Shown: piece by piece, positions 57,108-64,000 of the stretch
Numbering within the stretch: the stretch's first letter is position 1
Layout of the letters: every line of letters starts with the position of its first letter
Assembly: GCA_024760905.1 (NCBI GenBank)
Contig: CM045729.1
Location: 52,486,080 to 52,550,079, forward strand
Direction: 5' to 3'
Origin: Plotosus lineatus
Taxonomy: Eukaryota > Chordata > Actinopteri > Siluriformes > Plotosidae
DNA: 64,000 bases
Program-made: the position numbers and the translations under genes
Notes under the pieces: generated by a model
Databases searched by the model: none
Told to the model about the DNA's origin: nothing
Seen by the model: only the letters and a program-made list of their open reading frames with translations

Positions 57108-60100
57108 CTGGAGTAAAGAGAAGAAAAATGAACACGAACACATCACTCTATAAATGGCAAATAAAATCAGGTTACTGAAATAGCGTTATTTGCGATAGGC
57201 TGGACCGGAGAAGCAGACACACTTTCAGTGCTCACATACCGGGTCTAAAAGTGCATCGCGAACTTCCTCTCCATAACGGTTCCGCAGACAAGGGCCACAA
57301 AACTGACCCCTGACTCCGATACACTCGGGGTTACGGCAATTAGTCTTTGTGTCGGTTGTCTTTTGACGACATTGATGACAAGTGCTACCCTGTGAGACAA
57401 ACCAAATCTGAGCACTGTTTCAGTTTTTAAGTCTGATTAGTATAACTGAGATGCTTAATAACGAATGCAGTGGAATTTAAAAAAAGTGGTGCAAGAGTAT
57501 CTGTAAACTAGGACCGTAAAACCACAACTCACCGTCACTCGACTATAGACCTTCTCTCGGACATTACCGCAAATACCATCCAACTCTGCTTGAGTGATCT
57601 CCTCCACAGGCCTCACTACATGTGGGATGGTGAGTACACTAGTGTAGGTGCGCCGACGACGGGGCTCCTGAACATACACAGTTTGAAATCAAATACCGAT
57701 TACTCTCAAAGAATGAAACTTTACCCCAGAACACAATAGTTCACATAATCTCACCGGTTCGTCATCATCGTCGTCGTCTTGTGTGTTCCTACGCACAAGA
57801 CTGAACTTGTCCTCGGGGTTTTCTTCTGGAGTGGGAGTAGGTGGACCATTCACTAGCGAACGAGACCGAGTGTGAATCGGCGTCAAACGTTCTGTGTCCC
57901 GAGATAAAGGAACTCCCAGAGAGCGCCGGGGAACACGTCGGGGCTGAAATTTGGGGAAATTTAAAAATAACTCCGCTTGAATGCAAAATGAATTCTGATA
58001 TGTTATGCAAAGAACTCGAGTATCTTCACACTTACTGTATTATTAGTAGCAAAGGGTGAAGGGACCTTTTTCAGCTCTGCCATTAGTTTAGCCAGCTACA
58101 AAACAAGTAAAAATGCAGTTTTATATCCGTAGTTTAGTGAGAGCAGAGAACAAGTGCAAGAAAATCTAGAGAGGTGGAGATATGCCCTGGAAAGGAGAGG
58201 AATGAAGGTTAGCCTGAGAAAATCAGAATACATGTGTGTGAATGAGAAGGACCCAGGAGGAACGGTGATGTTACAGGGAGCAGAGATAACGAAGGTGGAG
58301 GATTTTAAGTACTTAGGCTCAACAATCCAGAGCAATGGAGAGTGTGGAAAAGAGGTGAAGAAGCGTGTGCAGGCAGGCTGGAATGGTTGGAGAAAGTGTC
58401 CGGAGTGATGTGCGATAGGAGAGTGTCAGCAAGAATGAAGGGAAAAGTGTACAAGACGGTGGTGAGGCCAGCGATGTTGTATGGCTTAGAAACAGTGGCG
58501 CTGAGGAAAAGGCAGGAGGCAGAGCTGGAGCTAGCAGAGATGAAAATGTTGAGGTTCTCTCTGGGAGTAACGAGGAGGGATAGGATCAGAAATGAGTACA
58601 TCACAGGGACAGCCCACGTAAGATGTTTTGGAGACAAAGTCAGAGAGGCTAGATTGAGATGGTTTGGACATGTACAGAGGAAGGATAGTGAGTATATTGG
58701 CAGTAGGATGCTGAGGTTGAAACTACCAGGCAGAAGGCCTCGAGGAAGACCAAAGAAGAGATTTATGGATGTGGTGAAGGAAGACATGAAGGTCGTTGGA
58801 GTCAGAAAAGAAGCTGCGGAGGACAGGGTGAGGTGGAGGCGGATGATTTGCTGTGGCGACCCCTGAAGGGAGCAGCCGAAAGTAAAAGAAGAAGAAGAAG
58901 AAGTTTCTTTTTTTACATCTGGATACACCACAACCCATTGAATGAAAGATCACAGAAAGCAGCCTGGCCTGCTATTGAAATGACAGTTTTTCTTACCATG
59001 GCTTTATTCTCTTTAATATTGAGTGCTCTCTTTGCAATGAAGTCCTCTTCATCTGAATCTAATGTGGTCCTTTTGTTTTTAGGAGCAGCTTTGGGACTTG
59101 GTGATTTCTTCGGAGTGGCATTTTTGGTGGGGAACTTCATCGCTACCCGAAGAGTGAAGGAGCGGCGAGATTTTTGGGGGGGTTCTGAATCGGAGTCGGA
59201 ATCCATTTTCTAAACGAAGCACAGATCATTAAACGAACCAGGAGAGAACACAGTGCAGGGCGTTATGAACAATAAAGGTAATTTTATTGCCACTCACCAT
59301 GGCGCTCATCTCATTACTGAAGTCGCTTTCCTCCTCAAAACCACTGTACACTTCCTTCTCCGATACAGACTGGGGTTCTAAGGCTCTCTCCTGCCGAGTT
59401 GAGCGTCTGGTCTGCCTGCGAGGTCTTTTCTGTGAGAGAAATCTACATGTCAAAGCCTGTTTGACTAAAGTTCTACTCAAGCTGGTTCTGTCTTGTCTGG
59501 AAAGGATGGGACAAGACAAGTGATGTTCAAAGAAATTATTTTAATGCTGTGTGAAAACGTAACGTCGAGTTTCACCAATCTGTCAATCTAGAGCTCAAAC
59601 TGTGAAATCCCCAAAGCCTGAGCTCGATTAGTATACAGGGATCCCTCGCTACTTCGCGCTTCAATTCATGCGGTTTAAGTGCATCTTTTTTTTTTTTTTA
59701 ATATTCAGTGAATTAAAAAATAAAGAAATTAAGGAACAATAGGGGGGAAAGTTAAGGAAAATGCCAAAAAAAAAAAAAAAAAAAAAAAAGCTAAATAAAC
59801 CTCTCATCAAAACTAGTTACATTTTGGTGAGGTGCACATCTGTATGTGTAATTTACATTTTATTTACATCGTAAGCATTAATTTTTAATGTTTAATTGTT
59901 ATTATAAGCATATATAACGTTGAATATGTGTTTATTTATATTATATACCCATACATGTATGTATACGTCAGTCAGGTGGGGGGTTGGATCCCACTTTGCA
60001 GATTTCGGTGGTCGTGGGGGTCTTTGGTCTGTATTAACTGCGGAAAGTAAGGGGCAGTGGTGGTCTAGTGATATAGGGCGCTGGATCACTGATCCAAAGG

Positions 60101-61134
60101 TTGGGGGTTGGGGGTTCGAGCCCCCCCCCCCCAGTGCAGCTAACTGGGTTATCAAAGGCGGGCCATGTCTCACACTGTCTATGGTGAGAGGCATGTAAAA
60201 GAACCATTGCTGACTTTCGTAAAGAGTATCTGCATAGCCATCAGCGTGTTTCTGTCCCTTGCTAAAAAGGGTTGTGACAGGAAGGGCATCCGACGTAAAA
60301 ACCTCTGCCAAATCAAACGTGCGAATCAGATGATTAGCTGTGGCGACTCCCGAGTAAAAGGGAAAAAGCCGAAAGGAAGACAGACATTAACTGCGGAAAG
60401 TGAGGGACACTACTCAATCCAACCTCGCGTTCACATACACACATTCAGCACCAGTGTTGGTGTGTGTTCACTTTGGACATGAAGGCACCTTAGGGGCGGT
60501 TCATAAATTACTTTTTGGTAGTACAAACCCCGCCCATCTTATTTTCTAGCTGGGGTCACAGTTAAATAACACACACACAGAGGTCATGACGTCATTTCTG
60601 ACCCTAAAACTGAACTTTTAAAGTTATATTTACAAAATGAAACGTTCAATTTAATATTCTTTTTTTTTTTAAATTCTCTACCGTTGATGCGAACCCATCC
60701 GAAGCGAAGCTGTCACAGCTGTTCTCAGAAGAAGACGTTTCCATGGGGACCGGGGTCGAGTTCCGGTAGCTCCTCAGGTTCATTCTGGTACCGGGGTTCG
60801 GGGCCTGCTGCCTCTGTGGCGGGAAAGAACCAAAGCGTGTTGGAGAAGGTAATAATGGAGTTTCTTACTTGCAGGAAGAAAAAAAATGCAACACGTGAGT
60901 TTTACCACAGCGTGAGCTAATTTAAAAATGGCGCTGACTCGTTCCACAACAAACACACAAACAATATCGACTCTAAACTTCAATACTTTCAAACTGAAGA
61001 GTAAACACGAATATCTTAATCGTGCTCGGTGAATAAACACTTTAGATTAAATAATACGACTGTAACAGAATGGTGGCTTTAATTGAAACTGCTAACGGAA
61101 ACAACACCAAAAGTGCACCCACCTTAAACGGCAT
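56967..61134 (-). CDS. CDCA7 orthologue (cell division cycle associated 7)
   Basis: CDCA7 is a nuclear protein that binds the remodeller HELLS and brings it to chromatin, which supports CpG methylation; human CDCA7 defects cause ICF syndrome type 3 (established knowledge). The model has nine coding exons: 61123-61134, 60682-60813, 59298-59429, 58997-59209, 58036-58095, 57755-57943, 57533-57667, 57240-57389 and 56967-57107. Every intron has GT-AG ends and is phase 0. The product is about 387 residues (human forms: 371 and 450). Visible landmarks: [16 protein letters not shown] (28-43), LRVAMKFP (112-119), [12 protein letters not shown] + [10 protein letters not shown] (152-173, the HELLS-binding-type helix), an acidic DDDDDD run (239-244), [12 protein letters not shown], and a 12-Cys C-terminal zinc domain (Cys 295, 298, 309, 314, 322, 325, 345, 348, 352, 354, 357, 364). 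The [15 protein letters not shown] ending fits CDCA7 better than CDCA7L. Whether it is fish cdca7a or cdca7b is open. First exon and exact C-terminus are the uncertain parts. Confidence 0.93.
57240..57389 (-). CDS. cdca7 exon 8 (zinc domain, first half)
   Basis: Acceptor GGTTTGTCTCACAG, donor GTATGT. 50 codons, [50 protein letters not shown]. Six of the twelve zinc-binding-type Cys are here, and the arginine-rich positions altered in human ICF3 patients appear unchanged ([10 protein letters not shown]). Confidence 0.97.
57533..57667 (-). CDS. cdca7 exon 7
   Basis: Acceptor GTGTATGTTCAG, donor GTGAGT. 45 codons: [20 protein letters not shown] then [20 protein letters not shown]. Leads directly into the zinc domain. 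Confidence 0.95.
57755..57943 (-). CDS. cdca7 exon 6
   Basis: Acceptor CCCCAAATTTCAG, donor GTGAGA. 63 codons: [20 protein letters not shown], then [10 protein letters not shown], then [12 protein letters not shown] and a run of six Asp. Matches the low-complexity linker with TRSRS in human CDCA7. Confidence 0.92.
58036..58095 (-). CDS. cdca7 exon 5
   Basis: Acceptor CTTGTTTTGTAG, donor GTAAGT. 20 codons, [20 protein letters not shown], completing the conserved helix. Short, and separated from exon 4 by a 901-bp intron that carries a LINE. Confidence 0.9.
58139..58907 (+). mobile_element. RTE-like LINE 3' fragment in cdca7 intron 4
   Basis: Lies antisense to the gene. Encodes from [20 protein letters not shown] to RRMICCGDP and ends CCCCTGAAGGGAGCAGCCGA plus a (GAA)n tail. 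One base is lost near 58394 (GAGAAAGTGTCC). Its sequence is nearly that of the copies at 3.0 and 23.2 kb, so it is a young insertion. Confidence 0.92.
58997..59209 (-). CDS. cdca7 exon 4
   Basis: Acceptor CTTCGTTTAG, donor GTAAGA. 71 codons: [54 protein letters not shown]. The last part begins the helix continued in exon 5. Confidence 0.92.
59298..59429 (-). CDS. cdca7 exon 3
   Basis: Acceptor TTTCTCTCACAG, donor GTGAGT. 44 codons, [17 protein letters not shown] to NEMSAM: a basic, nuclear-localisation-like start, then an acidic Glu/Ser stretch. Confidence 0.85.
59636..60412. mobile_element. Tigger-like small element, 'TTCGCG' family, copy 2
   Basis: Lies in cdca7 intron 2. Left end CAGGGATCCCTCGCTACTTCG after TA; right end GCGGAAAGTGAGGGACACTAC, inverted relative to the 44.0 kb copy. 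Poly-A at 59766-59789. SINE-A copy 7 is inserted at 60049-60385. Confidence 0.75.
60049..60385 (+). mobile_element. SINE-A copy 7, nested in the small element
   Basis: 337 bp, antisense to cdca7. A perfect 16-bp duplication, ATTAACTGCGGAAAGT, at 60033-60048 and 60386-60401 proves its ends. A box TGGTCTAGTGA, B box GGTTCGAGCC followed by a poly-C run. Confidence 0.95.
60682..60813 (-). CDS. cdca7 exon 2
   Basis: Acceptor TTCTTTCCCGCCACAG, donor GTAGAG. 44 codons, [20 protein letters not shown] to SDGFAST. Carries the conserved [15 protein letters not shown] signature of CDCA7. If the first exon is not used, translation starts at 60783. Confidence 0.85.
61123..61134 (-). CDS. cdca7 exon 1 (coding end), start codon
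   Basis: ATGCCGTTTAAG then donor GTGGGT. The ATG has A at -3. Joined to the 60813 acceptor in phase 0 it gives [19 protein letters not shown]. The alignment of RMNLRSYRN...METSSS with the human KKNLKKFRY...METSSS supports coding sequence upstream of the second Met. The alternative start is Met at 60783 in exon 2, which lacks an upstream in-frame ATG because of a TAA. Confidence 0.5.
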
Positions 61135-61204
61135 TGTCGTGCTGATAGTACAGTACCAAGCTGTGAGGAAATGCGAGTGCGGAAGAAATGGTGTGCTGCA
61201 GTCT

Positions 61205-61265
61205 ACAAGCTGTGGAAGTTCGCGGGGAAAATATCTGGGGGCGTGGTCTTATTCCCGCCACTACC
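61205..61265 (-). promoter_or_regulatory. Probable cdca7 promoter
   Basis: Minus-strand GGCGGGAA at about 61253-61260 matches the E2F core, and CCACGCCCCC at about 61236-61245 a GC/KLF-type box; GCGGGGAAAATAT follows. A second GGCGGGAA-type site lies at 60817-60824, at the exon 2 acceptor. E2F control suits the known S-phase expression of CDCA7. No TATA box is obvious. Confidence 0.45.
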
Positions 61266-61269
61266 GAAT

Positions 61270-62607
61270 CCTGTAAGATATATAACAATTATTTAAATAA
61301 GTTATCAAGAATCATTTTTGAAACAGTGATAATGGAAGTATATAACGATGTCTACGTTAAACTAGTGTTATGCTGACAGCAAATATTATTGAGAATATGA
61401 TAAAAATAATAATAAAGTAGGAACATCGATTTAGGAAATTGGATCCTTCCAGGACCCGCGGTGGTGGCGCCAAATATCTTTATCGAACGTACATTAGAGG
61501 GCGTGACGTACAACCAACGCCTTGACTTTGTACTCTCTCTTTCTCTCTCTCTCTCTCACACACACACATGACCATTTTTAAAAATCTGTTTATTTTGACA
61601 ATACAATATCCGTTAAAATTCCATAAAAGAATATCTATACTGTAATAAGAATATATTATAACAAAAAAAAAAAATCCCACAACAGTCTAAACCTGAGAGA
61701 AAAATAATTCAGCTACTTGTGTCTGTCTCTCAGCCCTCATAGACTATCAAACAGCAGTTAAAAGTAGTGAAATATCCACAGTTTTGGTGTGACTTGTGAA
61801 GAAGGCACTGAATGTTCAAAACATGGGGGGAATGAGGACTTAGAACCAAAGTCCACATATTACTTAAAAACAAACAAACAAAATAAAAAAAGCAAACAAC
61901 AAGAATGCAGTTGGACGTGTGGTGTGTTTTAAGGTTTAAGACAGTAATTATATTCCCACCATAATTTGAAAAAGAATTACAGTATATTCATGGCGTTTGA
62001 CAGGCACCCGTATGCAGAGTGAAATAAATATTTTATAATCTCATTTAAACAACTGAATATTTAATTGCTAAGTCCTTGCCCAGGGTCCCAGCAGAAGCAG
62101 CTTGAACCTCGGAAACAGACAGACAGACAGCATGAAGATAAGCAAATTCATGAGAAGTAAAACTTTTGTTTACATTATAAGTCTTTTGCCAATCCACCAC
62201 AGAGACATACAATAAGAGATGAAAAGGCAAACTTACCCAGGCAAAAACGATGCTGGATTTGTTTTTCAGGGCCTTGATTCCTAAATCCTTTACCCAACCA
62301 TATACAAAGTCATTGTAGGTCTCTTTTCAGAGCTTTAATGTATTTTGCCTTAAAGAAGGAGGTCTGTGGCACCATTTATTTTGAGATAATCAGGGTACAC
62401 AATTGATAGATATTTATCCATTTCCAATGATAAATTATCGTGTCTAATGCTGAAAAGATTCTGAAATGATCCAGGTAGAATCTTGCACAGCAGTGACCAC
62501 TGTGGCTTGCTTGGCCCCCAAGTTGGCCCACCAAAAGTAAAATAAAACACAGTAAAAACAGACTGTGTGGTTACAACCCAGCAATTATTACATACCGATA
62601 TAAAGTT
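61270..62607. other. Upstream of cdca7, no second gene seen
   Basis: (CT)n(CA)n at about 61530-61570 and a GACA run at 62117-62129. No divergent gene or repeat family is recognised. Confidence 0.4.
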
Positions 62608-63096
62608 CTGGGATCCCTCACTTTCCGCAGTTATTTGGGCCCGAGATCCCCATGCGACCATCGAAATCCGAGAAGTAGGACCACCCCACCCAACCCCTCC
62701 CCTGACTGACTTATACATACATGTATGTGTATATAATATCAATCAATACATATTCAATGCTATAAATGCTTATAATAACAATTCAACATTACATAAGATG
62801 TAAATAAAATGTAAATACACACACATACAGATGCGCACGGACGCATGCAGATCCGCACCTCACAAGTAACATAAGTGAGCAGATGGGAGGATTTGGGTTG
62901 TTTTTTTGTTTGTTTTGTGTTGGTTTAGGGGTTTTTGTTTTTTTTTTGCACAATTGGCCTGTTTTGTGGCATTTTCTTGAACTTTTCCCCTTTTCTTAAA
63001 AAATGTCCTTATTTTTTTAATTCAATGAATATTTAAAAAAAAACACAATGCACTGGAGCCGCATGAATTGAAGTGCGAAGTAGTGAGGGATCCCTG
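62608..63096. mobile_element. Tigger-like small element, 'TTCGCG' family, copy 3
   Basis: Left end CTGGGATCCCTCACTTTCCG, right end GAAGTAGTGAGGGATCCCTG followed by TA. Inside: CATCGAAATCCGAGAAGTAGG, ATGTATGTGTATATAATATC and GCTATAAATGCTTATAATAAC, shared with copies 1 and 2. No coding region. Confidence 0.8.
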
Positions 63097-63098
63097 TA

Positions 63099-63182
<84 letters not shown>
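63099..63182. repeat. (CT)n(AT)n microsatellite
   Basis: About 12 CT units, then about 29 AT units. Confidence 0.95.
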
Positions 63183-63184
<2 letters not shown>

Positions 63185-63187
<3 letters not shown>

Positions 63188-64000
63188 TCGGCCCTCTACT
63201 TATGAAATTAATTCGTTCCAGTGCCTTTTTTGTAACCTGGAGATTTCGTAAGTAGAGGTGCAATTTACATGTAAAACACGTGATTCGTTCCAAGGCTCCC
63301 AAGACTACTCCATAAACCCTTTAAAAATTATAAAGGTACACCAATTTTGTATGAAATATGTGTGAAATATGTATTAAAAGTAAAAGAAAATTATTTACCT
63401 TTTTTTTTTAAATCTCTCGAACCACCCATGTGATGCTTTAAGGTCCGGTGGTTGCTGGTCTGAAGAACCGTCACCCCACCCTCCTTCACGAGGTCCTTAA
63501 ATATAGGGATTGCTTTTTCCGAAATAATCGCCTCCGTCACTGTATCTCCGCTTTTAAGATCTCCTTCTGTTTCAATATCGTCCCGATTGTAGAGAGGTTT
63601 CGGCCATATTCCTTTGCTATTTCGCTCAACCGCATCCCACTTTCATATTTTTTCATTATCTCCTGCTTCACTTTGATTGATAACGGAGTCAGCTTCTTCT
63701 TTTCGGTGTCACCAGGAATCACTTTCTTGGGGTCCATGATGGATAACGAAATATAACGCTGCAATAATCACTCTCAAAATAACTCATGAGCCAACAGTCT
63801 TGTTCAACTCTCCTTCACGCGTGTGACAAACAGGAAGTATGGGTACAGGAATGGGTACAGCTCAGCTCCCTCCTAGCCAATGGGAGGCCAGCAGGGCAGG
63901 ATGTTTGGAGACAGCCAATGAGAGAGCAACTTGCGCATTATTTGAATGGCGCGTTTGAATTTTTGAATGGCGTGTTTGGCGCTTTTCGTAAGAAGAGGTT
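63185..64000 (-). mobile_element. Tigger-like element, copy 4, cut by the window end
   Basis: Left end CAGTCGGCCCTCTACTTATG. Shares ACATGTAAAACACGTGATTC with the copy at 32.0 kb. The sequence TTTTCGTAAGAAGAGGTT at the window edge is the beginning of the other inverted repeat, so the element should end just outside. Confidence 0.8.
63537..63737 (-). pseudogene. Tigger-like transposase N-terminus
   Basis: MDPKKVIPGDTEKKKLTPLS and a psq/CENP-B-type helix-turn-helix (SIKVKQEIMKKYESGMRLSE, IAKEYGRNLSTIGTILKQKE). It stops after KAEIQ; reading on in another frame (about 63420-63540) gives further transposase-like sequence (TEAIISEKAIPIFKDLV), so a frameshift broke it. The catalytic part is absent. 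Confidence 0.8.

Noticed and set aside
58833..59213. 126-codon plus-strand frame over cdca7 exon 4
   Set aside because: The plus frame is the complement of exon 4, whose minus-strand reading gives conserved CDCA7 motifs with splice sites.
56967..61134. CDCA7L instead of CDCA7
   Set aside because: [15 protein letters not shown] near the N-terminus and [19 protein letters not shown] at the C-terminus fit CDCA7; CDCA7L ends differently as I recall. A full alignment would settle it.

Overview
This window is animal nuclear DNA, most probably from a ray-finned (teleost) fish. Evidence: an intron-containing vertebrate gene with short phase-0 introns, Tc1-like and Tigger/pogo-like transposons, an RTE/BovB-type LINE, several tRNA-derived SINE families of teleost type, and very abundant (CA)n, (AT)n, (CT)n and (GATA)n arrays. 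I see no operon, phage, CRISPR array or rRNA. I found one real host gene; nearly all other open reading frames are transposon remnants, translated microsatellites or antisense shadows.

Layout. Positions 1-54,500 look like a gene desert filled with repeats. A tRNA-headed SINE ('SINE-A', about 340-350 bp) occurs at 841-1443, 2965-4259 (reverse, holding a LINE and a second SINE), 4500-4759, 19375-19724, 40043-40392 and 60049-60385, many with 13-17 bp target duplications. A sister SINE ('SINE-B') has the same head and centre but a different tail. RTE-like LINE copies, mostly cut off at the 5' end, lie at 3.0, 12.3-14.1, 21.7-24.8, 33.3-36.0, 37.9, 50.5 and 58.1 kb. DNA elements include a 1.55 kb Tc1-like copy (6250-7804), degenerate Tc1-like remains near 4.8 and 19.1-20.5 kb, Tigger-like elements (11.4, 20.9, 32.0 and 63.2 kb), small TA-flanked elements of one family (44.0, 59.6, 62.6 kb), a pogo-like element split by a LINE (33.0-36.5 kb) and a tangled hAT-like/inverted-repeat region (36.7-38.8 kb). 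Between the repeats are unique stretches, some with the look of conserved non-coding elements (2.03-2.44, 27.1-27.5, 31.3-31.6, 45.2-45.55, 48.4-48.7, 54.6-54.92 kb). That is a judgement from composition only.

The host gene, on the minus strand from about 61.2 kb down to 56.97 kb or lower, is a CDCA7 orthologue (cell division cycle associated 7), the zinc-finger partner of the chromatin remodeller HELLS. I could place nine coding exons with consensus splice sites, all joined in phase 0, giving about 387 residues. The upstream region at 61.2-61.26 kb has an E2F-type site and a GC-rich box, fitting a cell-cycle promoter. Introns 2 and 4 carry recent transposon insertions.

The most notable non-genic observation is the make-up of SINE-A. 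Its 3' half joins a segment like the 5' leader of the local RTE-like LINE to a segment like that LINE's 3' end, while SINE-B swaps this whole half for another tail. The window therefore records LINE-SINE tail exchange and several layers of nested insertion.
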